Shown piece after piece: positions 51,292 through 59,805 of a stretch of DNA of 64,000 nucleotides (position 1 is the stretch's first letter; each line of letters starts with the position of its first letter). Origin of the DNA: Catellatospora sp. IY07-71 (GTDB lineage Bacteria > Actinomycetota > Actinomycetes > Mycobacteriales > Micromonosporaceae); NCBI RefSeq assembly GCF_018326265.1, contig NZ_AP023360.1:7685001-7749000 (forward strand). The letters are read 5' to 3'. Below the pieces are notes generated by a model. The model saw nothing but the letters and a program-made list of their open reading frames with translations, ran no database searches and was not told the origin of the DNA. The translations under genes and the position numbers were made by a program.

Positions 51292-53408
51292 AGCAACTCC
51301 TCCCCGACCAAAGACAGCTCGCCCGCACGCAGCACCGCTTCTGCCATCTCCACCAGAGTTCCTTCGCCGGGCACGGCCCAGCGTTTGGTGCCCTGAACTG
51401 CGACCGAAGCCTCAGCCCACTCCGCCAAGGCCCACATTCGCATGACCAGCCCGCTGGGGCTGTAACGTTTCCCGTCCACTGCCCAGAGCAGCGGCTTCGT
51501 CCGGTCGTTCACCCACGTGGCCGTCTCCCGACGCGGGTCAGCCGACAACCAATCGGCCAGTGCGGCCCGCTCCGGAGCGGTGTCGGCTCCGAATTTGAGT
51601 GTGGTGCCGTCCTTAATCTTGCGAGCGTCTACAAGGATCTGAACACTGCTGGCTCGGCGCGTGCGCTGCTTGGGCAGGACGCGGTATGAATCCGGCAACT
51701 CCGGCGCTGAAACTCCTTCATCCAGCTTCCGCAAGGCGAACTGAACCAGTGATCTGACCCGTTCAGGATTCGAGAACGTAGCACCGATCAGCTTGTTCAC
51801 GCCGATGATCTCGTCCACCGCATGGATGAGCCATTGCAATGCCACGTCGACCAGCCCTGGCACCTGACCGAGGACATCGCTCCAGTCGAAGTCGGGGTCG
51901 TCGACACCGTCACGGCCGATCCGCTGGAACGCCAGGTGCGCGACGAGCAGGTTGCCATGCTCGGCTACCGCCGCGGCTCGGCCCTCCCTGGATGCCTGGC
52001 CCGCATGGAGGGATTCGAGTACAGACCGCAGGAGCTGTACCGAACGCCAGATCTGGATCGCGCTTGGCTTCGAGCCGAAGAGCAGCCGGTAGGCACCCTT
52101 GGGCCCGTCCTCCCACAACAGGTCCTCGGCGACGCGTGCCCGCACGGCAAGCTCGGCGCTAGGATGGGCGCAGGCGAGCGCCACCGCGGCTACCCGAACG
52201 GAGCACCCGGATTCCGCCGGCGGTTCGAGCTCGCTACGCCGGATCGAATACGTAAGCCCTAGGGCTGCGGCGAACTCATCCTTGATTTGGGCCTGGATCG
52301 GATCGAGGGCGACGAAGTCCCGGCGCTCGACGTGGTTTTGCGTGTTCGTGGCCTTGGTGATCTGTGAACCGACGGTAGTGTCCGACGTCTCGATTATTCG
52401 GACATTGACGAATGCGTAGCCTGCGGTCTCCTCCTGGCTCACTGCCCGTGCGACGGCCGCGACGGTCTGGGCCCCGTTCACCACGCTGGCACCTGTAATC
52501 TTCAGGTCGACCGGCCCACTAGGCAGCCCCTTTGACCGGAGCTTCACATCCAGGTCATCGCACAGCACCGTGATGCCGTTGTTGTAGTACCAGAAGTCGT
52601 GGGGGTCTTCCGTGAGCGTCCGAACGAGACCTGCGTTGACATGCGTGAGCCCGAGCGACTCACGAATGTTCTTGCCAAACAGCCGGTCGCCGTGGGCGAC
52701 GTGCCAGTCGGCGACTTCCGCTGCGGAGACGACCCCGACGATGGCCCGCATCGGCGTCTCCAATTGGAACCAACGATCCATGATCAGGGCAAGGTTTATC
52801 GGTTCCGGCTGACTTGATCGGCGCATCATCTCCCAGAGGTCTCGGCCGTAGAGGACCTTCACGTCGAGGTGCTCGCCATACGCGTTGAACTCACGCCGTA
52901 CGTCCTCCAGTCGCTGGGTCACGTTCTCGTGAAGTTCGTCTTTCCGCATGAGTGCCAGCACCAGCGTGATGCGAGCACGCCGGTCACTCAGCACCGTCTT
53001 CACACGCTCCGCGTGCTGCTGGAACCGAGGGTTGAACCGGGCGAAGTCGAATTGGTCGATCTTTCGTAGCCCGTCGACCATTGTCATGACTTCGAGTTCG
53101 CCAAGTTTGGCTTCACCCTTGTCACTCCATTTGGTCTGAATTAACCACAACCTGGGTGCCGCCTCGGAGATCGCCAGCGCGTCAATCCCGAAGTCTTGGC
53201 CCCCGTCGACGACGAAGCCAGCCGCGGTCGGGGCGTCACAACCGATGTAGTCGCGCACGACAAGCGCGCCCAGCGCTCGCGTCAGGAACTTGCGGCGCCT
53301 CTCGCCGGGATCCGGATGCGTGAAGTCGGTGATGTCGATGAGGTCAGCGAAATCGCGTTTGAGCGCCTCGGCCATGACAGTGACCTGGCGCACCGCATCA
53401 GTAGTCAC
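51288..53408 (-). CDS. AIPR family abortive-infection protein
   Basis: A 706-residue AIPR (abortive infection phage resistance) protein. An N-terminal nuclease-like core has GGQDFGIDALAIS and RLWLIQTKWSD, compatible with a PD-(D/E)xK fold. The AIPR signature is FWYYNNGITVLCDD with ITGASVVNGAQTVAAV following. The GTG at 53408 is preferred because AAAGGG lies 6 bases before it; a TTG at 53474 is in frame. It lies between hsdS and hsdR. AIPR proteins are linked to phage defence, but the mechanism is not well known. Confidence 0.88.
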   Translation of the reverse strand: MTTDAVRQVTVMAEALKRDFADLIDITDFTHPDPGERRRKFLTRALGALVVRDYIGCDAPTAAGFVVDGGQDFGIDALAISEAAPRLWLIQTKWSDKGEAKLGELEVMTMVDGLRKIDQFDFARFNPRFQQHAERVKTVLSDRRARITLVLALMRKDELHENVTQRLEDVRREFNAYGEHLDVKVLYGRDLWEMMRRSSQPEPINLALIMDRWFQLETPMRAIVGVVSAAEVADWHVAHGDRLFGKNIRESLGLTHVNAGLVRTLTEDPHDFWYYNNGITVLCDDLDVKLRSKGLPSGPVDLKITGASVVNGAQTVAAVARAVSQEETAGYAFVNVRIIETSDTTVGSQITKATNTQNHVERRDFVALDPIQAQIKDEFAAALGLTYSIRRSELEPPAESGCSVRVAAVALACAHPSAELAVRARVAEDLLWEDGPKGAYRLLFGSKPSAIQIWRSVQLLRSVLESLHAGQASREGRAAAVAEHGNLLVAHLAFQRIGRDGVDDPDFDWSDVLGQVPGLVDVALQWLIHAVDEIIGVNKLIGATFSNPERVRSLVQFALRKLDEGVSAPELPDSYRVLPKQRTRRASSVQILVDARKIKDGTTLKFGADTAPERAALADWLSADPRRETATWVNDRTKPLLWAVDGKRYSPSGLVMRMWALAEWAEASVAVQGTKRWAVPGEGTLVEMAEAVLRAGELSLVGEELL

Positions 53409-53473
53409 AACGTGCCCTTTCTTCGACCCGAGATATCGGTTTTCGCCGCCGAGGTGGTCATGATTGCCTAGCA

Positions 53474-53502
53474 ATGCTCATTCAGTAAAAATGCTCATTC
53501 AG
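53474..53502. repeat. 12-base direct repeat in hsdS-AIPR gap
   Basis: ATGCTCATTCAG occurs at 53474-53485 and again at 53491-53502, separated by TAAAA. The 53409-53642 gap has clearly lower GC than the surrounding genes and no other gene. Confidence 0.6.
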
Positions 53503-53642
53503 CAGGGAGATTGAGCGGGTCACATGACGCGAATATTCCGGCCACAAGAAGCGGACACATCAGACTCCGCAATGCCTACACATCCACGAAATCGGACGCC
53601 TCATTCGATACCTTGCCAGGCCACGAACTTCTGCCTTCTTGC

Positions 53643-54947
53643 CTAGTGGCCTACCCGTGCAGATCCGCGGTTACCGGAGAGCGAACCACGCCCTGTCGAT
53701 ACATCGATTTGCCCGGTCACGGCTGCGGTGATCAGTGCCTGCCTTCGTTCGCCGATCAACGATATTTGACTGTTGATCGACCGTCGAATAGTCTCGATTG
53801 CCTCGATGTTTGCGTTGATCCGCCTAACAGTCGCTCGCTGCTCCACAAGGCCAATTAATGGAACTCTAAAGTCGCGGATCTTGCTACTGCTCGTAGAGGC
53901 CAAGTTTGTCGTCTTAACTCCTGTGCTCTCGAAATAAATACGCGCATGCATCGATCTAGTCGCCAAAGCGAGATAGTCTGCGTCAAGCTTTCTGGGATCC
54001 GGGCGGACCGCAAAGACGTGATTCTGGTGAAGGCAGTCCGGCAATTCGCCACGCCAGACGGTACCCCGTCCCAGCTTGTCGAGGTCTCCTCCTTCCGTCA
54101 TAAGAACATCGCCAGGACGAAGCGTGCTGGCTGCCGCCATCCGCCTGGGCACTGTCACCTCAGTGACTGAGTCGAGCGCCACAGATCCATCCTGGACGTT
54201 GGCGACTCGCAGATACGGACGAGTCACAACATCGCCTGACAAATCTCGACTGGAATCGACTGTGATGCCAGACTGCAGCCTTGCGATGTATCCGAGACGC
54301 ACCATGGGTGCGTCCTGGGCGTTCTCGGATATCGAAGAGACAACGCGCAATAGATTCTCGGACAAGGCCGTTAGCTGCTTGTGGCGTAAAATGCTTAGTT
54401 GGTCCAGGCGATTCGTCTCCGAATCGAGGTAGTCGGCGATGCGCCGTTGCTCGTCTAGGGGCGGCAATGGAATTCGCAACTGCTCGATGTCCGGCATATA
54501 AATCGTCTTGTGGGTTGAGCCGGCGGCAATCCGTCGAAACTCCGGTGCCATTGCCCGTAGCGCGTGAAGCAGATACCGCGGCACAAGTTTTTCACTACAG
54601 GTCCAGGTGGCGAAATCCTGACTCGTGGCCATGTCTACGCCCATGATTGCCGAAAACCCTACAGACGCCGTGCGCGACAGCATGACCGTTCCCGCAGGAT
54701 GCTTGACAGCCGAGGAGTTCGCCAGCCCCAGGTCGCTGATCTTTTCTGCTGTCGTGTGCACGACGTCGGTCGTGCCATCACGGAGCTGCCCAACGTCCGC
54801 AAGCGTCATCCATGGCACGTCACAGTCCTGCCAATACTCGGGGCGCTGCCGACTTGGCGTGTGCCCAGTGCCGAGCCTCGCAACGAATCGAATCGGCACG
54901 GTCGGCCAACGGGACGAGGCTAGCCAAGGTGCAAGTTGAAGGGTCAC
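53643..54947 (-). CDS. hsdS: Type I restriction-modification specificity subunit S
   Basis: A 434-residue specificity subunit that selects the DNA target for HsdM and HsdR. There are two target-recognition domains (about 1-150 and 215-370). They are separated by the conserved LPPLDEQRRIADYLDSETNRLDQL coiled coil, with a second one at the end (LVEQRATVRRINANIEAIETIRRSINSQISLIGERRQALITAAVTG). The GTG at 54947 overlaps the hsdM stop by 4 bases. Base composition is lower in GC than in neighbouring genes, as is common for exchanged hsdS alleles. Confidence 0.93.
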   Translation of the reverse strand: MTLQLAPWLASSRWPTVPIRFVARLGTGHTPSRQRPEYWQDCDVPWMTLADVGQLRDGTTDVVHTTAEKISDLGLANSSAVKHPAGTVMLSRTASVGFSAIMGVDMATSQDFATWTCSEKLVPRYLLHALRAMAPEFRRIAAGSTHKTIYMPDIEQLRIPLPPLDEQRRIADYLDSETNRLDQLSILRHKQLTALSENLLRVVSSISENAQDAPMVRLGYIARLQSGITVDSSRDLSGDVVTRPYLRVANVQDGSVALDSVTEVTVPRRMAAASTLRPGDVLMTEGGDLDKLGRGTVWRGELPDCLHQNHVFAVRPDPRKLDADYLALATRSMHARIYFESTGVKTTNLASTSSSKIRDFRVPLIGLVEQRATVRRINANIEAIETIRRSINSQISLIGERRQALITAAVTGQIDVSTGRGSLSGNRGSARVGH

Positions 54948-56908
54948 CGCGTGACCTCGCTCAGCAGCGTTTGGATCTGGGTCTCCAGCCCACGCAACTC
55001 GGCGTCGATCTCGGCAAGCGGGCGGGGCGGTGTGTATACATAGAAGTGCCTGGTGAACGGGATCTCATACCCGAGCTTGGTCTTGCTGTGGTCGATCCAG
55101 GCGTCCGGAACGTGTGGCAGCACCTCGCGGTCGAAGTACTCCTCGATGTCCTCGCTCAGCGGCACGTTCTCGTAGTCGCGCAGGTCAGGGTCGGGGATGA
55201 CTTCGCCCTTCTCCAGTTGCACCTCGCCATCCGGATCGCTGACCGCGACCGAGACCCACATTCCCTTCTCGGCAGCGGCTGCGGGCCACGGCACACCAGA
55301 CCCGGCTGCCGTCTCCAGCAGCGCGGCCTTGGCTTCCTTCTTTGTCCACCACACCGTGCCGATCAGCGGCTTCAACGCGGTGATCAACATGTCGCGGTAG
55401 TCGTACTTCGCGAGCGGCTTGGCCTCGGCAAGCGCGGCCAGCGTCTCCTCTGTGATCTCGAAACGCAGCTTGAGAGGGCGCTCCACGGTGATGCGCTTGT
55501 AACCGAAGTCCGTGGTCGCGAACACCTTGACCTTGGCGTGTCCAGGATGGTCCGGGTCGGACGCGACGGTGAGGGCCTCGCCGTACAGGCGGGTGATGTC
55601 AGTGATCTGCCCGTCGGTGATGAGTTTGCGCTTGTCGCCGAGGCTCTTGCGCATCTTGGCCCACTGGTCGCGGGCGTCGAGCAGCACCACTTTGTTCCGC
55701 AGCTCGGATGCCTTGCGGTTGGACAGGATCCAGAAGTAGGTAGAGATCCCCGTGTTGTAGAAGAGCTGGTCCGGCAGCGCGACGATGCCTTCGAGCAGGT
55801 CGTTCTCCAGGATCCAGCGCCGGATGTTCGACTCGCCGGACTCGGCGGCTCCCGTGAACAGCGGCGAGCCGTTGAAGACGATCGCGAGCCGCGAGCCGCC
55901 CTTCTCCACCGGCCGCATCTTCGACAGCATGTGCTGCAGGAACAGGAACGAGCCGTCGTTGATCCGGGGCAGACCGGCCCCGAAGCGGCCCGCGTGTCCG
56001 AGTTTGGCCTCCTCCTCGACCTCGTCCTTGACCTTCTTCCACTCGACGCCGAACGGCGGGTTGGCGAGCATGTAGTCGAAGGTCCGGCCCTGGTGGCCGT
56101 CCTCGCTGAACGAGTTGCCGAGCACGATGTTGGCCGGGTCCTGGCCCTTGAGCATCATGTCCGACCGACAGATGGCGTACGACTCGCCGTTGATCTCCTG
56201 GCCGAACAGCGTGACGGTCGCGTCCGGGTTGAGCGATGCGATGTGGTCCTCGGCCGCGGACAGCATGCCGCCCGTCCCGCAGGCCGGGTCGAGGATGTTG
56301 ATGACCTGGCCGGGCTCGGTGAGCGCCGCCGCGTCCGGTGCCAGTAGCAGGTTCACCATCAGTTTGATGACCTCGCGCGGGGTGAAGTGCTCACCGGCGG
56401 TCTCGTTCGAGATTTCGGAGAACTTCCGGATCAGCTCCTCGAACACGTACCCCATCTGGTGGTTGTCGACCTTGTCCAGGTGAAGTTTGATGTCGGCGAA
56501 TTTCTGCACGACGAGGTAGAGCAGCTTGGCGTTCTTGAGCCGGGTGATCTGCGCGTCGAAATCGTACTTGTCGAGGATCTCTCGGGCGTTGGGCGAGAAC
56601 CCGTTGATGAAGTCCCGCAGGTTCTTGTCGGCGCTGGCCGCGTCCGCGCCGATGGTGGCGAAGGTCTGCTTCGACGTGTTGTAGAAGGGCAGCTTGGCCG
56701 CGATCTTCAGGATCTGGTCCTTGTTCGCCAGGTTCGTCGACGCGTCCCGGTCCCACACCGCCTGACGGGTCGGCTCCATGACGCACTCCAGCCGGCGCAG
56801 CACCGTCAGCGGCAGGATGACCTTGCCGTACTCAGACTGCTTGTAGTCGCCGCGGAGCAGGTCCGCGACGGACCAGATGAATCCGGCCAGTTCCTGATGC
56901 GTGGTCAC
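54944..56908 (-). CDS. hsdM: Type I restriction-modification methyltransferase subunit M
   Basis: A 654-residue N6-adenine methyltransferase. The N-terminal domain (ELAGFIWSVADLLRGDYKQSEYGKVILPL) is typical of HsdM. Motif I is LDPACGTGGML at about 206-216 (SAM binding) and motif IV is NPPFGVEW at about 283-290 (catalysis). It methylates the recognition site as M2S and completes the restriction complex. The GTG at 56908 lies 51 bases after the stop of the methylase-like gene. Confidence 0.95.
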   Translation of the reverse strand: MTTHQELAGFIWSVADLLRGDYKQSEYGKVILPLTVLRRLECVMEPTRQAVWDRDASTNLANKDQILKIAAKLPFYNTSKQTFATIGADAASADKNLRDFINGFSPNAREILDKYDFDAQITRLKNAKLLYLVVQKFADIKLHLDKVDNHQMGYVFEELIRKFSEISNETAGEHFTPREVIKLMVNLLLAPDAAALTEPGQVINILDPACGTGGMLSAAEDHIASLNPDATVTLFGQEINGESYAICRSDMMLKGQDPANIVLGNSFSEDGHQGRTFDYMLANPPFGVEWKKVKDEVEEEAKLGHAGRFGAGLPRINDGSFLFLQHMLSKMRPVEKGGSRLAIVFNGSPLFTGAAESGESNIRRWILENDLLEGIVALPDQLFYNTGISTYFWILSNRKASELRNKVVLLDARDQWAKMRKSLGDKRKLITDGQITDITRLYGEALTVASDPDHPGHAKVKVFATTDFGYKRITVERPLKLRFEITEETLAALAEAKPLAKYDYRDMLITALKPLIGTVWWTKKEAKAALLETAAGSGVPWPAAAAEKGMWVSVAVSDPDGEVQLEKGEVIPDPDLRDYENVPLSEDIEEYFDREVLPHVPDAWIDHSKTKLGYEIPFTRHFYVYTPPRPLAEIDAELRGLETQIQTLLSEVTR

Positions 56909-56959
56909 GATGAGTGCTCGTCTCGTCTCAGCTAAGCGGGAAAGGGAGAGAATAAGGGA

Positions 56960-58531
56960 CTACGCGTCGGTATCGGGGGCGAAGACACCCGAGGTGAGCC
57001 CATATACGGCCGTTCGCACCGCATCGTCGGCCAGTGAGGTGACGGCGTCCGCCTGTTCGGCGAAGGCGGTGATCCGCCGGAAGGCGTCGCCGAAGCGGCG
57101 CTGCTCGACCAGGGGCAGCCGGGGCACCCGGGCGCGCCTCACGTCGAGCCGGAACGTGCCGCCCTGGGTGCCGGTGGCCTGGCGGCGGTTGCTCTCCGAG
57201 CGCAGGAAGCAGGCCACGAAGTACGGGTCGAGCTGCTGCGGATCGCACCGGATGACCTCACCGGCCGGGCGTTCTCGCGGCGAGTCAGCGTCGGCGACGA
57301 CGACGGCGTCGAACCGGCCGGCACCGCCGGGGATGACGATGTCACCCGGCTGGAGGTCCTGCTTGTCGGCGAACTCCAGAGCACCCGTGCGGGCCAGATC
57401 GGCGATCGTGGTCGTCGGCAGCGTCACGGGCTCGGGACGGGCCGCGAACGACGGCAGCTCACGGACCAGGCGTCGGCTCGCGGTGCCGAGCGAGGAGCGC
57501 AGCTGCTCGTAGTCGTCGCTCACGTCGCGGATCGGCAGCTCGATGTGGCGGGCGGGGACGAGGAGCACCTCCTCGTCGAGCAGCTCGATCGCCGGCACGT
57601 CGCGGGTGAGCGTCTCGTCGGCGAAGACCCGCTGCCATCCGCGTTCGTCGCGCGGCACGTCGGCCGGGTCGGTGTCGGTCAGGTCGACCAGGCGGAGGGT
57701 GTACGCGGGACGCCCTTCGGGCCGCTGCAGCACCCAGATCAGCCACGGTCCGCCCGGCCCGCCGAACCCTTCCGGCAGTGCCACCACCTGCTGGAGCGCT
57801 CCGGCCCGCAGCAGCTCTGCCCGGATCTTGCGACCGGACGCGCGTACGCCCGCGGCATACGGCATCAGCAGTGTCGCGGAGCCCGACGGCTTGACGTAGG
57901 CGAAGCAGAGCTGCAGCCACGCCAGGGAGACGTCCTGCTGGTGCGGCGGACCGAACTCCCAGCGGTGGTCGAAGGCGCCGTCCTCCGCCTGCCAGGCGGC
58001 CTTCGACGGTGGCATGCAGATGACGGCGTCGGCCTGTCCCCAGTGCCCGGCCAGCCGGTCATGCTCGAACGGTTCGCCTTCGGACAGCTCGGACGCGACT
58101 CGGCTGCTCTCTTCGAGCCGCTGGCCCGTCATCTGCACGCGCGCCGGTGACACGTCCTGGCCCGCATACCTGATCGCGCCGCCGAACCGCCTCGCCGCAG
58201 CGACGAGCGCCGAGCCGGTGCCGCAGGCCGGGTCGAGCAGGATGCCCCTCTTGACGGGCGGCATCAACGCCGCCATCGCGGCGGCCACCTCGTCGTCGGC
58301 CGCCCGGTGGACGGGACGCGCGGGAGCGGCGAGGATCGGCGCGAGCGCGTCGTCGAGCCTCCCATTGGCTCGCAGCCACGCCTCGACCTCGGCGAGCGCG
58401 AACATCGGGCTGTTGGGCGGCCCACCGACCGGCTGCGGAAAGTCGGGGTGGCGCCGCCGCCAGTTCGACACCGCAGCTCTGCCCACCCCTGCAAGCCGCG
58501 CGATGTCGGCCGCGGTCACCTCGTCTGCCAT
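56960..58531 (-). CDS. HTH-containing N6-methylase-like protein with degenerate catalytic motif
   Basis: A 523-residue protein. Residues 1-60 form a helix-turn-helix (VTAADIARLAGVGRAAVSNWRRRHPDF). Residues 95-200 form a methylase core with an intact SAM motif (LLDPACGTGSALVAAARR, 99-116). The expected NPPF/Y motif IV is replaced by MPPS at 173-176 (AVICMPPSKAAW). The C-terminal part (LQPGDIVIPGG, LDPYFVACFLRSESNRRQA, PRLPLVEQRRFGDAF) looks like one HsdS target-recognition half. It may bind DNA and SAM without methylating. TGGAGGTG precedes the ATG at 58531. It is the first gene of the hsd operon. Confidence 0.82.
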   Translation of the reverse strand: MADEVTAADIARLAGVGRAAVSNWRRRHPDFPQPVGGPPNSPMFALAEVEAWLRANGRLDDALAPILAAPARPVHRAADDEVAAAMAALMPPVKRGILLDPACGTGSALVAAARRFGGAIRYAGQDVSPARVQMTGQRLEESSRVASELSEGEPFEHDRLAGHWGQADAVICMPPSKAAWQAEDGAFDHRWEFGPPHQQDVSLAWLQLCFAYVKPSGSATLLMPYAAGVRASGRKIRAELLRAGALQQVVALPEGFGGPGGPWLIWVLQRPEGRPAYTLRLVDLTDTDPADVPRDERGWQRVFADETLTRDVPAIELLDEEVLLVPARHIELPIRDVSDDYEQLRSSLGTASRRLVRELPSFAARPEPVTLPTTTIADLARTGALEFADKQDLQPGDIVIPGGAGRFDAVVVADADSPRERPAGEVIRCDPQQLDPYFVACFLRSESNRRQATGTQGGTFRLDVRRARVPRLPLVEQRRFGDAFRRITAFAEQADAVTSLADDAVRTAVYGLTSGVFAPDTDA

Positions 58532-58556
58532 ACGCACCTCCAGATACGACGACACC

Positions 58557-58632
58557 GTACACGACCCATCGGCCCGTGTACACGGCCCATGCGTACACGT
58601 GTTCCAGTTGTGTACTTGCTCAAACTGTGTAT
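58557..58632. promoter_or_regulatory. Iterated GTGTAC sites in divergent promoter of the hsd operon
   Basis: GTGTAC-type hexamers lie at 58557 (GTACAC), 58576 (within the perfect palindrome CCGTGTACACGG, 58574-58585), 58593 (GTACACGTGT), 58610 (GTGTAC) and 58627 (GTGTAT). The last four start exactly 17 bases apart. The array sits between the hsd operon and the lipoprotein gene and looks like a cooperative operator. Confidence 0.65.
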
Positions 58633-58691
58633 GGTGTTCACAGCACGGCGCAGCAGCGCCGTGTGAACCTTCTCTTTCCCAAGGAATCGCC

Positions 58692-59246
58692 ATGCGCAAG
58701 CTCAGCCTGTTCGGCTTGGTCGCCCTCACCGCGTTCTCTCTGGCCTGCGGGGCCGGAGCCGGGGACACCAGTTCCTCGGTGGGTGGCGGCGAGGGCCCCG
58801 GTGTCGAGGCGGCGCCGGAGCCGACCACCGCGGTCGGCAAGCTCGGCCAGACCATCACCCTCACCAGCGAGCTGCTGGGTGACAAGACGGTCGTCGAGGT
58901 CGCCGTCAGCAACGCCAAGCAGCACACCAAGGAGCCGGGCTCGTTCGGCAGCAAGCCGGAGAAGGGCGTGTTCCTGGCGCTCGACGTGACGGTCGTCTGC
59001 AAGCAGGGGACGTATCACGCCAATCCGTTCAACTTCAAGTTCGTGGCCAAGGACGGCACGGTGTCCGAGCTGGCGCTGACCATCGGTTTCAAGCCCGAGC
59101 TGGACGCGGTCGACCTGTCCGCGGGCCAGAAGACCAGCGGGAAGATCGTCTTCGACGTGCCGAAGGCCGCGCTCACCGGCGGCCGCATCCAGATCGACGG
59201 CGTCGGCCTCGACATGGACAAGCCCGCCGCCTACTGGGCGCTCTGA
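58692..59246 (+). CDS. DUF4352-like lipoprotein
   Basis: A 184-residue lipoprotein. The signal is MRKLSLFGLVALTAFSLAC, with the lipobox Cys at about residue 19. A Ser/Gly/Pro-rich linker leads to a beta-sandwich-like domain (VEVAVSNAKQHTK... GVFLALDVTVVCKQGTYHANPFNFKFVAKDG) that resembles DUF4352/telomeric-repeat-fold extracellular domains. AAGGAAT precedes the ATG at 58692. It is divergent from the hsd operon and shares its promoter gap. Confidence 0.82.
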   Translation: MRKLSLFGLVALTAFSLACGAGAGDTSSSVGGGEGPGVEAAPEPTTAVGKLGQTITLTSELLGDKTVVEVAVSNAKQHTKEPGSFGSKPEKGVFLALDVTVVCKQGTYHANPFNFKFVAKDGTVSELALTIGFKPELDAVDLSAGQKTSGKIVFDVPKAALTGGRIQIDGVGLDMDKPAAYWAL

Positions 59247-59310
59247 GCCCCTGCCCCGTCCGGTGGCCGGCGGGCCACCGGACCCCTTCCAGTCCGAGGT
59301 GAAGCCGCCA

Positions 59311-59805
59311 TTGAGTCGCACCTGCGCCACGTGTGGCAAGAAGTCCTATGACACGCCGGAGCGCGCCATCGCGGTGGCGCTGCGCTGCTCCCGGCTGCGC
59401 GGCACCGCGCTGCGCGTCTACCACTGCCCGCGCCACGAGACGTGGCATCTGACCAGCCGCGCCACCTGGCGTGAGCGGCCGCCGGAGCCGCCGGTCGCCG
59501 CGCTGGGCTACCGGCGGCGTATGGCCGCGCTGCTCGCCGACCGGGGGTCGGTCGGCGAGCAGGAGCTGGTCGCGGCCGCCGCGTCCGGGGTGGACCCGCG
59601 CCACGTCCGCTCCCTGGTCACCGAGCTGCTGAACATCTGGTGCCGCCGGGGCCTGGTCTACCCGGACGGGCCGACCGTGGTCGCGGTCGACGTCCCCGCG
59701 CTGGGCGTGATCGCGGCGCACGGCTGGTCGGCCTGGGTGCGCGAACACCCGGCCGGCGAGCTTCCCGTCCCGTCCCCCGCCATCGCGAGTGAGGTGCTGC
59801 CGTGA
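59311..59805 (+). CDS. Zinc-finger and winged-helix-like protein, first gene of the ATPase cassette
   Basis: A 164-residue protein. A zinc-binding N-terminus is visible as C5-x2-C8 followed by YHCPRHETWHLT (C39, H42, H46). The middle part (MAALLADRGSVGEQELVAAAASGVDPRHVRSLVTELLNIWCRRGL) resembles a winged helix. The TTG at 59311 is chosen because a perfect GAGGTGA (59296-59302) lies 8 bases before it; a GTG at 59299 is also in frame. It overlaps the ATPase gene by 4 bases (GTGA) and probably supplies DNA or RNA recognition or regulation to it. Confidence 0.7.
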   Translation: MSRTCATCGKKSYDTPERAIAVALRCSRLRGTALRVYHCPRHETWHLTSRATWRERPPEPPVAALGYRRRMAALLADRGSVGEQELVAAAASGVDPRHVRSLVTELLNIWCRRGLVYPDGPTVVAVDVPALGVIAAHGWSAWVREHPAGELPVPSPAIASEVLP

